This document shows positions 53,596-63,324 of a stretch of 64,000 bases of DNA, piece by piece. The stretch is from contig CANLMQ010000009.1 of NCBI GenBank assembly GCA_947492175.1, positions 62,001-126,000 of the forward strand. The letters are read 5' to 3'. A program made the translations under genes and the position numbers. Numbering within the stretch: position 1 is the stretch's first letter; the number at the start of each line of letters is the position of its first letter. The notes beneath the pieces were generated by a model. That model saw only the letters and a list, made by a program, of their open reading frames with translations, was not told the origin of the DNA and searched no databases. This DNA comes from an uncultured Draconibacterium sp. Lineage in GTDB: Bacteria > Bacteroidota > Bacteroidia > Bacteroidales > Prolixibacteraceae.

Positions 53596-55506
53596 ATGAA
53601 CTGGCAAGTTTTGTTTAAATATGCTTTCATCATCCCAATGGTATTTCTTGGTATTTACCAGACGAATCATATTGTTGCGCAAACTATTCCAGCCGGATTG
53701 AAAGACCCAAAGGTATATGAACAACCCTATTGGTTTAACAGCCAAAGGGTGCAGATTCACTCCCGGGTTTCTCAATACTATAATCATCCTGATCATCCAA
53801 TCTATTCAAATTGGGGCAGGGGTGTGGTATCGGTAGTTGGTGCAAATACCTTCACCCGGCATATTAAAACAGACGATAGTTTGATTCATTGGGAAAGTGC
53901 ATGGGGTAAATGGACGAAACTTGCTAATTCGCGCAACATTATTCAGGAAGCTGTTGCTGAAGCCCACAACAATAACTGTCGGATAATCGGATATTACAAT
54001 CATTACACCGATGGATACCTGCGAGATAACTACCCTGAATACAAATGTAAAGATGTGAATGGAAACGATGTTATAAAAAAGGGCAGAGGAACAATGTTGT
54101 GTTTTAACTCCCCGTTTATTGACAGTGTTGCCGTCAGATTAGTTGAGTTTGCACGAATGGGTGGCGATGGCATTTATTTCGATGAAGTGCACATGCCCCG
54201 TGAAGGTTGCTGGTGCGACGATTGTAAAAGAAAGTTTAAAGCCCAAACCGGAAAAGATGCACCTTCTGCTATTGATGTAAACAGCCAGTTATACAAAGAT
54301 TATCAAAATTTCAACAATCAGTCGGTAATTGAGGGATTCAGAAAGTGGAAAGAAGAACTGGAAGCAGAAAATCCAGGACTAGTAATGATTATTGGAAGCA
54401 ATACATTGCCCAAGTTAATCAATCGTCATTTAAATACCGACTTGTTCCGTTTTGCGCATGCTCATAAAACAGAACCCGAAATTCCGATGAGAACATTAAA
54501 ATTGGTCCCCAAAGGAATTGCCAAACCCGATCATGCTGTTTGGCGCGGATTGAGTTACAATTTTTCGCGTGATATTGCCGACGGACGTCCGGCTCATTAC
54601 TGGATTCCGGGAATGAGTTTTGTGCCTGACAACCATATTAAAGCATTTTCAGCAGGGATTATTTCTTTTGGAAACATTGCCAATCTCGACATGAAAGAGA
54701 ACCTGGCACCGGATATGGATTTTGTTCCCGCTGTAAAGTATGGCAATACAGTTTCTCCAGCTCTTACAGGTACTAAACCTCTTCGATGGTTGCTCATCCA
54801 TTTTAATGAAAAAGCACTTGAAAAACATCTGGGAACATCTCCGGCAGGATGGTCAAATTTTCTGTCGGCTTTTTATGGAGCTTATTATGGAGCGCAGGAG
54901 CAGCATATCCCGGTTGGGATTATAACCGATTCGCAGATAAAACAAGGATTTTTTCAAGATGCAAAAGTTCTTTTTCTGCCCAATGCAGAAACCATTTCTT
55001 CCGAATTAAAAATAAAAATTGAAGAATTCAGAAAAGCCGGAGGCACAGTAATTTCTGAAATACCCGGATGGGACTGGCATTTAGGTGGAGCTCATTTCGA
55101 GAGTGCCAAAAAATCATTTAAAGCATTGCTCGACAGTGTTAGCGGATGCCCCTTAATGCAATCAAAAGGAGGTTCTTCCTTCTACTATGCAAACTATTTT
55201 GTAAAAAAAGAAGCAGATACAATAAAATATTTGGCATCGTACAGTAACAGTCTTGAATGGATTGTTGTCGGAGCCAAAAATCAAACTGAGGGGAGGCAAA
55301 TGGCCGCTAAATCAAAGCAGCCAGCCCCTGTAAGTGAAATTATTCTTTCGGTACGAAAAGGTGACAAACCACTATCGGTGAAGGATGTTGTTACAGGGAT
55401 AAATATTCCTTATAAAATATTGGAAGGTGTTTTAGTTGTTGATGTTCCTGTTTTTCAGGATGCAGCATTGATTGAGTTAACTTATAAATCGGGTGGAAAC
55501 CATTAA
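53596..55506 (+). CDS. putative secreted TIM-barrel glycoside hydrolase (GHL6/beta-galactosidase-like)
   Basis: 636 aa from the ATG at 53596; a GTG at 53557 lies inside the hairpin and is unlikely. Signal peptide to about HIVAQ (29). N-terminal barrel (about 40-400): HNNNCRIIGYYNHYTDG, then GGDGIYFDEVHMPREGCWCDDC with Asp196/Glu197 as possible catalytic acids and a cluster of cysteines (205, 207, 210). The C-terminal half (about 395-560) resembles the Rossmann-like beta-galactosidase trimerisation domain (WLLIHFNEKALEKH, VLFLPNAETIS), followed by a beta domain. No assignment to a numbered GH family is safe. It probably acts on the PUL substrate in the periplasm. Confidence 0.7.
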   Translation: MNWQVLFKYAFIIPMVFLGIYQTNHIVAQTIPAGLKDPKVYEQPYWFNSQRVQIHSRVSQYYNHPDHPIYSNWGRGVVSVVGANTFTRHIKTDDSLIHWESAWGKWTKLANSRNIIQEAVAEAHNNNCRIIGYYNHYTDGYLRDNYPEYKCKDVNGNDVIKKGRGTMLCFNSPFIDSVAVRLVEFARMGGDGIYFDEVHMPREGCWCDDCKRKFKAQTGKDAPSAIDVNSQLYKDYQNFNNQSVIEGFRKWKEELEAENPGLVMIIGSNTLPKLINRHLNTDLFRFAHAHKTEPEIPMRTLKLVPKGIAKPDHAVWRGLSYNFSRDIADGRPAHYWIPGMSFVPDNHIKAFSAGIISFGNIANLDMKENLAPDMDFVPAVKYGNTVSPALTGTKPLRWLLIHFNEKALEKHLGTSPAGWSNFLSAFYGAYYGAQEQHIPVGIITDSQIKQGFFQDAKVLFLPNAETISSELKIKIEEFRKAGGTVISEIPGWDWHLGGAHFESAKKSFKALLDSVSGCPLMQSKGGSSFYYANYFVKKEADTIKYLASYSNSLEWIVVGAKNQTEGRQMAAKSKQPAPVSEIILSVRKGDKPLSVKDVVTGINIPYKILEGVLVVDVPVFQDAALIELTYKSGGNH

Positions 55507-55516
55507 ATTATTTCCA

Positions 55517-56638
55517 ATGCAAACAAGAAGAAACTTTATAAAATTATCGGCACTTACCGGAACAGCAGCATTAATGGCTCCTGGTATATTTTCGTGCAAT
55601 ACACCAAAAGAACATGTTCCTTTTTGGTTAACCGGCGATGAAGAGAAATATCTTATGAATCCAGGGGGTGCCGCTTTGGAATGGTTTCAAAATGCCCGCT
55701 TTGGTCTTTTTATCCACTATGGATTATATTCTCTGTTAGGAAGACGGGAATGGGTTCAGTTTACCGAAAAAATACCGGTTAAAGAATATGAAAAGTTAAA
55801 AGATCGTTTTTCTGCTGAAAATTTTGATGCAGATAAGATTACCGACATGGCGCTGGATACCGGTATGAAATATATTAATCTGGTGGTAAAACATCACGAT
55901 TCATTTTGCCTGTGGGACACAAAATATTCAGATTTTAAATCGACAAATTCACCGGCAAAAAGAGATTTTGTTGATGAGTTCGCCGATCAATGCCGAAAAA
56001 AAGGCTTGGCTTTGTTTCTGACCTACTCATATGGACGCGACTGGCGGCATCCGCATGCTCCCAACCGCGAAAACTATAAAAGTTTTTCAACCCGGCCTGC
56101 ATATGAACCGAATGAACCGTCATACAAATATGGAAACGAGTATGATATGGATATTTACATCGATTTTGCTCAAAAGCAGATAAAAGAACTGTTAAGCAAC
56201 TATGGAGATATTGCCGGTATTTCGTTGGGAGGTAGCAGCACCATTTTGTCAGGAGATATTGAAGCATTTCAGCTTTCTCGTTTGTATGAAATGATTCAAA
56301 AAAAACAGTCTCACATTTTAATTGCAAATGGACCGGGAGTGAATGGGGATGAAGATTATTTTTCCATGCTGCGAAAACTGAGGCCTGGCAACGATAAATC
56401 AAAATTAACAGAAATAAGCGATACTCTTCAGCCCACCTCATGGGGGTACAATAGTAATGATGACGGGAAACATAAATCGAAAGAAGATGTAATCGAATTA
56501 TTAAAGATGGCAAGTGAAACTCGTAGTAATTTATTACTGAATACCGGGCCGCTACCTGACGGGAAGATACATCCTGAAGATATTAGAACGCTGAAGGAAG
56601 TAGGTAAATACCTGGAAAAATCAGGTTTCCCCCAATAA
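55517..56638 (+). CDS. GH29 (alpha-L-fucosidase)-like lipoprotein lacking the usual nucleophile
   Basis: 373 aa from the ATG at 55517; an upstream GTG overlaps the previous gene. Tat-like motif TRRNFIK with a lipobox ending IFSC. GH29 landmarks: FGLFIHYGLYSLLGRREWV near 62-80, VVKHHDSFCLWDTKYSDF near 123-140, SYGRDWRHP near 171, and NLLLNTGPLPDG near 338. In GH29 the nucleophile Asp sits in a WFDG-type motif after NYGxI. Here that reads NYGDIAGISLGG (229-240), so the Asp position is Gly238. The fold and sugar pocket look kept while catalysis may be lost or use another residue. It is flanked by other PUL hydrolases. Confidence 0.82.
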   Translation: MQTRRNFIKLSALTGTAALMAPGIFSCNTPKEHVPFWLTGDEEKYLMNPGGAALEWFQNARFGLFIHYGLYSLLGRREWVQFTEKIPVKEYEKLKDRFSAENFDADKITDMALDTGMKYINLVVKHHDSFCLWDTKYSDFKSTNSPAKRDFVDEFADQCRKKGLALFLTYSYGRDWRHPHAPNRENYKSFSTRPAYEPNEPSYKYGNEYDMDIYIDFAQKQIKELLSNYGDIAGISLGGSSTILSGDIEAFQLSRLYEMIQKKQSHILIANGPGVNGDEDYFSMLRKLRPGNDKSKLTEISDTLQPTSWGYNSNDDGKHKSKEDVIELLKMASETRSNLLLNTGPLPDGKIHPEDIRTLKEVGKYLEKSGFPQ

Positions 56639-56678
56639 GCATATAACAGTTAAATTATTTAATCACTTATTGAAAGAA

Positions 56679-57746
56679 ATGAATTACAGAATGAGAGTTG
56701 GAAATGGAATAATTTTGTTCATTTTCACAGTGTTGATGGCTTGTACAGATACAAAAGAATCACAATCCCCATTAAATATTGGAGAAATGATTCAGCCTAC
56801 CCCGCGCTATTCGGTACTGGAACATGACGATTACTGGGTATGGGGAGGTTCAATGGTAAGAACCGAAGACGGAATTTGTCATTTATTTTATAGCCGATGG
56901 CCAAAATCAGGGCCATTTAGTAATTGGATATTTGATTCACAAATTGCCTATGCAAGTGCTGATAATCCAGGAGGGCCTTATTCGTTTCAGAAAGTTGTGC
57001 TAAACGGAAGGGGCGAAAACTCATGGGACAAGAACTTTGCTCATAATCCACACATAAAAAAGTTTGGCAATAAATACTACCTGTATTTTATATCTCACAA
57101 TGTTAAAGATTTGGGACTTGGATATCGTGCCAATCATACTTTTTCGCAACGAATTGGAGTTGCTGTGGCTGATTCTCCAGTCGGCCCATGGAATGTTTGC
57201 GACCAGCCAATAGTTGATATACAGGAAGGAAAAGCTGCTCATGGCTACATTACCAATCCGTCGGTTTGCGAGCGCCCTGACGGGACTTATTTAATGATCT
57301 TTAAATCGAGGCCGGAAAACTGGAGGGAAATTGAAGGATTTACTTCGATTCATTGCGTGGCAACTGCGCCAACTCCGGAAGGGCCGTTTACCATTGCTGA
57401 AAAACCAATTTTAACCGAGGCTACTGCAGAAGACCCGTTCCTGTGGTTTCAGAATGAAAAATATTATGCCATTGTTGATGATCAGTACGGAGATTATATT
57501 GGCACAAAAGGGTTGGCACTTTTCGAATCAAAAGACGGCTATAACTGGCAGGCTTCCGAACATCCAATGGTGTCGAAAGTACAGATTTTATGGGATGACC
57601 AAACAACCACCAAACTGAAACACCTCGAACGGCCACAACTATGGTTCGACGAAAACGGGATGCCAGCTATACTGTTTTGCGCTGCCCAGATTCTTGATGA
57701 AAATGGTAAGTTAAACAGCTTTAATGTTCACATCCCGCTTAAATAA
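56679..57746 (+). CDS. beta-propeller glycoside hydrolase-like lipoprotein (GH43/GH117-like)
   Basis: 355 aa from the ATG at 56679; a TTG at 56670 and an ATG at 56691 are alternatives. Lipobox ends VLMAC. Repeating beta-blade signatures of a five-bladed propeller: VWGGSMVRTEDGICHLFYSRW, IAYASADNPGGPYSF, NPHIKKFGNKYYLYFIS, PSVCERPDGTYLMIFKS, TEATAEDPFLWFQNEKYY. Acidic residues in the blades (RTEDG, AEDPF) may be catalytic. Similar proteins appear in PULs with annotations such as sucrase or family 43 hydrolase; the specific activity is unknown. Confidence 0.75.
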   Translation: MNYRMRVGNGIILFIFTVLMACTDTKESQSPLNIGEMIQPTPRYSVLEHDDYWVWGGSMVRTEDGICHLFYSRWPKSGPFSNWIFDSQIAYASADNPGGPYSFQKVVLNGRGENSWDKNFAHNPHIKKFGNKYYLYFISHNVKDLGLGYRANHTFSQRIGVAVADSPVGPWNVCDQPIVDIQEGKAAHGYITNPSVCERPDGTYLMIFKSRPENWREIEGFTSIHCVATAPTPEGPFTIAEKPILTEATAEDPFLWFQNEKYYAIVDDQYGDYIGTKGLALFESKDGYNWQASEHPMVSKVQILWDDQTTTKLKHLERPQLWFDENGMPAILFCAAQILDENGKLNSFNVHIPLK

Positions 57747-57762
57747 TTACAAATCATTATAA

Positions 57763-60342
57763 ATGAATACACACGTGAAGACATCACTATATTTAGCCGT
57801 TTTATTATTTTTTATTCCTGTTTGTCTGTGGGCGCAAGAAGTATCTTCTTTGGAAGAAGAAAAATCTGCCCCGTTTAGTTATTATAAAACATCGGTTGAC
57901 CAACTTGGCTTTAAAGATTGTCCTGAAGCCACGGCAGTTACCAATGGTGGAATTTTCTCGAATAACTTTATCGCAATTGAATTTCAGTTCGGAAGTGCAC
58001 TGAATCCGGCAACCAAAAGGGTGATCGACCTTGAAAAAAATTACCTGCCTGTTATCCAGTACAAATTAAACGAAGGAAATATTACTTACGAATTAGAAGC
58101 CTTTTCTGCTCCCGAAGATTTAAAACCTGAAAATAATCTGATTACCTACGTTCGGTGGACAATCTCAAACAAGGGAAAAAAGAAGGAACAAGCAAAAATG
58201 GGGTTTAAATTAATACCTCTTTATAGCAGCGGGTGGAAAAACTTTCTCCGCCACAACCGCTATTGTACACCTTGGTACCGCGACCAGTTTATGGACGAAG
58301 AAACGTATAAAAAAAATCAGGAATTGTTTTTTCAAAATGATGCCGGTATTTTGCAGGGAAACCATTTGGTGATGAATTGCCCCGAAGGTTTCAACAAAGA
58401 TGAAAGCTCGGATAAAATATCTCCGCGCTGGACGAAGGATTTGCAGCTGGATGCCGGAGAATCAAAAGAACTGGTATTTAAAATACCCGTTGTTCCTGTT
58501 AATAATATAGACCAACAAGCCATTGCTAAGATAAAACAATCGGATGCTAAAACATTGAAAACAGAACTGGTTTCGTTTTGGGAAAAGGAACTAAAAAACG
58601 TAGAGAAATTTCACCTCCCTGAACAAAAAATAATGAACATGTTTCGCACATCTTACATCAACCTTCTGAATTCGAAAGATTTGCTGGCAGATAAAAAGAA
58701 CACCATTCAGCGTTGTAACGAATTCCAGTACGACCACTTTTACGTGCGCGACAATGCTTATTTTGCCCGTGTTTACGATATGCTGGGCGAGCACGAAATC
58801 GCTCACAACATACTTCAGCCTTATTTTATTTACGATATTGAAGGAAAAACCATCCATTTCAGACAGCGTACCGGTATTTATAAAAAGCTATGTCACGACT
58901 ATTGGGGACAGGTGGTTTGGGCTTTGGGTGCACATTACAGGCAAACCCGAAACAGGAAATTATTGGAGAAAGTCTATGAACTTCTTCCAAACCATGTAAA
59001 AGAATTTGAATTGGCTGTTGCAAAAGATCCACGTGGACTTTGGCCGGCATCATGGCCTTACGATAACGAACATATCGACGGTCATTATACCGGACACAGT
59101 TTCTGGGCAATTTTGGGCTTACGGTATGCTGTTTTTTTGGCTGAAGAAATGGGAAATAAGGAAGACGCTTCCAACTGGCAAAAAATACTCGACCAATATG
59201 TGGATAATTTCAATAAAGAATTGAAGCAAATAACCGACCAGACTGGAGGATATATTCCTCCGGGCATAGACAATCCTGAGGATGGTTTCGATTGGGCAAA
59301 TGCTTCTGCCGGACTTTATCCTTTTGAGGCAATCGACAAAAACGACCCGGTTGTAAGAAAAACGTTGGAGATGGTGCGCAATTATAATTACATGGAGGGC
59401 ATTTCTACTTACAGTGGTTGCAATGCACTGGTTGCAAAAAGTTTGGTTCTGAACAACCATGAATTACCAGAAAGAGGTTTGCATCATTACGAAACATTTT
59501 ACGTGACAACCGGAAATCTGGTAATTGGCGAACAACAAAAAGTAATTGAAGATTTATATTCCATTTTGGTTCATACCAGCAGTACCCACGGAGGTTTTGA
59601 ATGGAAGCCAACCCCTTGGGGAAACCGCGACCCGGGGCGCAACAGGCAACCGCATGGATGGATGGCAGCACGCTACATTGAGTTAATCCGTAATATGCTG
59701 GTACGCGAAGAAGGAAACGATATTCATTTATTATCGGCAGTTTCGCCGGAGTGGATACGCGAAGGAGAAAGCATAAAAGTGGATAAAGCTCCTACTTATT
59801 TTGGTGAAGTAAGTTATGAGCTGCAAAGTGGTAAAAATTATTTTACAGTAGATTTAGACGGAAAATGGAATGATGAACTGGGCAAAATTTATTTTCACAT
59901 CCCCTGGTTTATTAAGCCCAAATCAATAACGGTAGATGGTAAAAATGTTGCTTTTACCAGCACTGCCATTGAATTACAAAAAAATACAAAAAACATAAAA
60001 GTAAGCTGGAAAAATAGAATTCCTGTGAACTTGAGTTTCAATAAAGCAGTGGATATCTTTTTAGATAAATACCATAACCGCCCGGAAGATGCCAACTATG
60101 TGCATTTATTTCCGGCACTGGCTGCTCCGGGAAGCAAGATTGATAAAACTCAAAATATACTGACACTTTTCAGCCCCGATAATTATGCCGATATTTACTT
60201 TACCATCGATGGTAGCGAGCCGGGAATTAATTCAATAAAATACAAAAAGCCCGTTAGCCTGAATAATGTAGCCGTTGTTAAGGCTATTTGCATCGACAAG
60301 AATGGGGAAAAAAGTGATTGCAAAACGATTCATATCAAATAA
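57763..60342 (+). CDS. secreted (alpha/alpha)6-barrel glycoside hydrolase-like protein with C-terminal CHB_HEX_C-type domain
   Basis: 859 aa. Signal peptide (AVLLFFIPVCLWAQ). N-terminal beta-supersandwich (about 30-270), then an (alpha/alpha)6 toroid (about 285-660): FQYDHFYVRDNAYFARVYDMLG, DYWGQVVWALGAHYRQT, GLWPASWPYDNEHIDGHYTG, EDGFDWANASAGLYPFEAI, HTSSTHGGFEWKPTPWGNR. The last 60 residues (DIYFTIDGSEPGINSIKYKKP) form the chitobiase/hexosaminidase C-terminal-type domain. The fold is shared by several GH families and lyases. I cannot name the substrate; Asp/Glu in the toroid are candidate catalytic residues. It lies between a propeller enzyme and two sulfatases. Confidence 0.75.
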   Translation: MNTHVKTSLYLAVLLFFIPVCLWAQEVSSLEEEKSAPFSYYKTSVDQLGFKDCPEATAVTNGGIFSNNFIAIEFQFGSALNPATKRVIDLEKNYLPVIQYKLNEGNITYELEAFSAPEDLKPENNLITYVRWTISNKGKKKEQAKMGFKLIPLYSSGWKNFLRHNRYCTPWYRDQFMDEETYKKNQELFFQNDAGILQGNHLVMNCPEGFNKDESSDKISPRWTKDLQLDAGESKELVFKIPVVPVNNIDQQAIAKIKQSDAKTLKTELVSFWEKELKNVEKFHLPEQKIMNMFRTSYINLLNSKDLLADKKNTIQRCNEFQYDHFYVRDNAYFARVYDMLGEHEIAHNILQPYFIYDIEGKTIHFRQRTGIYKKLCHDYWGQVVWALGAHYRQTRNRKLLEKVYELLPNHVKEFELAVAKDPRGLWPASWPYDNEHIDGHYTGHSFWAILGLRYAVFLAEEMGNKEDASNWQKILDQYVDNFNKELKQITDQTGGYIPPGIDNPEDGFDWANASAGLYPFEAIDKNDPVVRKTLEMVRNYNYMEGISTYSGCNALVAKSLVLNNHELPERGLHHYETFYVTTGNLVIGEQQKVIEDLYSILVHTSSTHGGFEWKPTPWGNRDPGRNRQPHGWMAARYIELIRNMLVREEGNDIHLLSAVSPEWIREGESIKVDKAPTYFGEVSYELQSGKNYFTVDLDGKWNDELGKIYFHIPWFIKPKSITVDGKNVAFTSTAIELQKNTKNIKVSWKNRIPVNLSFNKAVDIFLDKYHNRPEDANYVHLFPALAAPGSKIDKTQNILTLFSPDNYADIYFTIDGSEPGINSIKYKKPVSLNNVAVVKAICIDKNGEKSDCKTIHIK

Positions 60343-60359
60343 CCTGAATTCTACAAACC

Positions 60360-61703
60360 ATGAATAAACGAAATTACTATTTAATACTGACCATAATTGC
60401 ACTGGCATTGGGAACCCTCGGTTGCAAGCCAACTGAAGAAAGTACTCCGCCCAATATCATTATCTTTTTTACCGATGATCAGGGATACGGCGACCTGGGA
60501 TGTTACGGAGCTCAGGGATTTCAAACGCCTAATATCGACCGGCTTGCCAGTCAGGGCATCAGGTTCGAACAGTTTTATGTGCCTGCTTCTGTTTGTACTC
60601 CGTCGCGGGCAGCTCTGCTTACCGGGAAATATCCCAAAAGGGTTGGACTGCACGAAGCGGTACTTTATCCATATTCTACTCACGGGCTTGCTCCCGAAGA
60701 GCTAACTATTCCTGAGTTGTTAAAGCCACTGGGCTATTCCACTGCCTGCATTGGCAAATGGCATTTGGGACATCATGAGGAATTTATGCCCAACAACCAG
60801 GGATTTGATTATTTCTACGGAGTACCATATTCAAACGATATGGATGGATATTTTTACAAACACAACCAGTTTCAGTCGCCACCGTTGCCGGTATATAAAA
60901 ACCGCGAACTTGTTGACGAAGGGCCCAATCAGGATTACCTGACCCAAATGTGGACGAAAGAAGCGGTTGAATATATTCAAAAAAACAGTGAGGCTCCGTT
61001 TTTCCTATACCTTGCCCACAATATGCCGCATACACCATGGCATGCTTCTGAAAAATTCAGGGGAAGCAGCCAGCGCGGATTGTACGGCGATATTATTCAG
61101 GAACTTGACTGGAGCATGGGCGAGATTATTAAAACACTGGAAGAAAAAGACATAAAAGAGAATACCATAATAATTTTCACTTCGGATAACGGGCCTGTTA
61201 CACGACTGAAAAACGGAGGTACTGCAGGTCCATTGCGTGGAAGCAAAGCGACAACCTGGGAGGGAGGCATGCGTGTTCCGGGAATTGTGAGCTGGCCGAC
61301 AAAAATACCTGCCGGAATTACCTGCAACGAACCGATTTCAACCCTCGATTTACTGCCAACTCTCATTCATTTAGCGGGAGGCAAAATACCTGAAGGACTT
61401 CAACTCGACGGTAACGATATCAGGGAATTACTTTTTAATCCGCAAGAAACTAAAAGGCAAAACTATGAAATGCTGTACTACGGACGGAATGGTAATTTAG
61501 AAGCGTATACGAACGGACAATGGAAACTTCATATTGAAAAACAAATTGGATGGCCTCAAAAAAATGGAGATTTCCCCATTAGTTTGTACAATTTGAAAGA
61601 TGATATTGGCGAAGCTAAAAATGTGGCAAACGACTATCCTGAAATCGTAAATGAAATTAAAAAGCAGATGGAATATCTGGATAGTCAAATGACGAATAAC
61701 TAA
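60360..61703 (+). CDS. sulfatase lipoprotein 1 (formylglycine, Cys type)
   Basis: 447 aa, lipobox ends TLGC. S1-family sulfatase: metal pair FFTDDQGYGD, the C-x-P-x-R motif CTPSRAALLTGK whose Cys is converted to formylglycine, GKWHLGH, HNMPHTPWH, and FTSDNGPVTR. It hydrolyses sulfate esters on glycans. It needs a maturase (anSME), not seen in the window. Short for a polysaccharide sulfatase but all core residues are there. The subfamily cannot be fixed by eye. It starts 17 bases after the toroid enzyme. Confidence 0.93.
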   Translation: MNKRNYYLILTIIALALGTLGCKPTEESTPPNIIIFFTDDQGYGDLGCYGAQGFQTPNIDRLASQGIRFEQFYVPASVCTPSRAALLTGKYPKRVGLHEAVLYPYSTHGLAPEELTIPELLKPLGYSTACIGKWHLGHHEEFMPNNQGFDYFYGVPYSNDMDGYFYKHNQFQSPPLPVYKNRELVDEGPNQDYLTQMWTKEAVEYIQKNSEAPFFLYLAHNMPHTPWHASEKFRGSSQRGLYGDIIQELDWSMGEIIKTLEEKDIKENTIIIFTSDNGPVTRLKNGGTAGPLRGSKATTWEGGMRVPGIVSWPTKIPAGITCNEPISTLDLLPTLIHLAGGKIPEGLQLDGNDIRELLFNPQETKRQNYEMLYYGRNGNLEAYTNGQWKLHIEKQIGWPQKNGDFPISLYNLKDDIGEAKNVANDYPEIVNEIKKQMEYLDSQMTNN

Positions 61704-61756
61704 AAATAAACAGCAAGTAAAAATCCTAATACAAAACGACTGTAAAAATTTCTGAT

Positions 61757-63289
61757 ATGAACTTAAAGCTAATTTGCATTTCTTTGGCCGTAATATTCAG
61801 CATTGCCTCTTGCTCATCAAAAAAAGAGGCTGACAATAAAAAACCTAACATTATTTACGTCTTAGCCGACGATTTAGGCTATGGCGACGTAGGCTGTTAT
61901 AATTCAGACGCGAAAATAAATACTCCACAGTTAAATAAGTTGGCCTCTGAAGGAATGATTTTTACAGATGCCCACACTTCATCGTCGGTGTGTACGCCTA
62001 CTCGCTACGGTATTTTAACCGGAAGATACAATTGGCGCACAAAATTGAAACAGGGTGTGTTGAGCGGCAAGTCGCCGGCACTTATAAATACTGAAAGGGA
62101 AACAGTTGCCTCTTTGTTAAAAAAAGCAGGTTATTACACCGCATTTATTGGGAAATGGCACCTTGGCTGGGGCTGGGACATGGATGAAAATAACAACATC
62201 GACTTTTCGAAGCCAGTGAAAAATTCGCCCAACACAAATGGTTTCGACTATGCATACGGGCATTGCGGTTCGCTTGATATGCCACCTTATGTGTATGTTG
62301 AAAATGGAATGAGTACAGCAATACCTGTCGACAGCACCGAAAATACCGATTTTCAGGGCATGTGGAGAAAAGGCTTGACTGCTCCAGATTTTGTGCACGA
62401 AGAAGTAACTCCGCACTTTTTTCAAAAATCATTTGAGTTTATCAAACAACAAGCAAAATCAGATAACCCTTTTTTTTTGTATTTGCCATTGCCTTCGCCA
62501 CATACACCTATTTTGCCAACGGAAGAGTGGCAGGGTAAAAGCGGCTTAAATCCGTATGGCGATTTCGTAATAATGGTGGATGATTACATGGGGCAACTGG
62601 AAGCCACGATTAAAGAAGCTGGTATCGAGGGAAACACCCTGATTATTTTTACAAGCGACAACGGATGTTCGCCACGTGCAAATTTCCCGGAGTTGATTGC
62701 CAAAGGACACAATCCTAGTTATATTTTCAGGGGTCATAAAGCCGATATTTTCGAAGGCGGGCACAGGGTTCCGTTCATCGTTAAATGGCCTAAAGTAATC
62801 CAGTCAGGTACAACCTGCGAAAAAACTATTTGTCTTACTGATTTAATGGCAACCTGTGCTTCTGTTACCGATTCCGAATTGGCAGAAAATGCGGCAGAAG
62901 ACAGTTACAGCCTACTTTCTTTATTAAAGAATCCAACTTCAGGAGAATTTCATAGAGAAACAACGGTTCATCATTCTATTAACGGAAGTTTTGCCATTCG
63001 TAAAGGTGATTGGAAATTCATCCTTTGCCCTGATTCAGGGGGCTGGAGCTATCCGCATCCGAAAAAGGACAACACAGATGATTTACCACATTTTCAGTTG
63101 TATAACCTGAAAAACGACCCGGGAGAACAAAACAACCTTTACGGCAAATATCCTGAAGTTGAGCTGAAACTAAAACAGGAACTTGTTGCGTTGATAAAAA
63201 ATGGAAGGAGCACTCCCGGTGAAGCTCAGAAAAACGATGGAGAACAATGGTGGCCTCACTTAAGCTGGATGGAAGCTGGTGTAAAATAA
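61757..63289 (+). CDS. sulfatase lipoprotein 2 (formylglycine, Cys type)
   Basis: 510 aa, lipobox ends IASC. S1-family: VLADDLGYGDVGCYN (metal Asp pair), CTPTRYGILTGRYNWR (formylglycine Cys and C-x-P-x-R), GKWHLGWGW, PSPHTPILP and FTSDNGCSPRANF. It differs from sulfatase 1 in the N-terminal substrate loops (RTKLKQGVLSG), so the two likely remove sulfate from different positions of one glycan. It lies between sulfatase 1 (53-base gap) and an acetylesterase-like gene (35-base gap). Confidence 0.93.
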   Translation: MNLKLICISLAVIFSIASCSSKKEADNKKPNIIYVLADDLGYGDVGCYNSDAKINTPQLNKLASEGMIFTDAHTSSSVCTPTRYGILTGRYNWRTKLKQGVLSGKSPALINTERETVASLLKKAGYYTAFIGKWHLGWGWDMDENNNIDFSKPVKNSPNTNGFDYAYGHCGSLDMPPYVYVENGMSTAIPVDSTENTDFQGMWRKGLTAPDFVHEEVTPHFFQKSFEFIKQQAKSDNPFFLYLPLPSPHTPILPTEEWQGKSGLNPYGDFVIMVDDYMGQLEATIKEAGIEGNTLIIFTSDNGCSPRANFPELIAKGHNPSYIFRGHKADIFEGGHRVPFIVKWPKVIQSGTTCEKTICLTDLMATCASVTDSELAENAAEDSYSLLSLLKNPTSGEFHRETTVHHSINGSFAIRKGDWKFILCPDSGGWSYPHPKKDNTDDLPHFQLYNLKNDPGEQNNLYGKYPEVELKLKQELVALIKNGRSTPGEAQKNDGEQWWPHLSWMEAGVK

Positions 63290-63324
63290 TCATAGGTCGT
63301 AAACGATTTTAAAAATTGAAGATA

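Noticed and set aside
55935..56513. 192-codon frame on the minus strand inside the GH29-like gene
   Set aside because: Antisense shadow; its residues show no domain pattern, and the plus-strand gene is clearly coding by family motifs.
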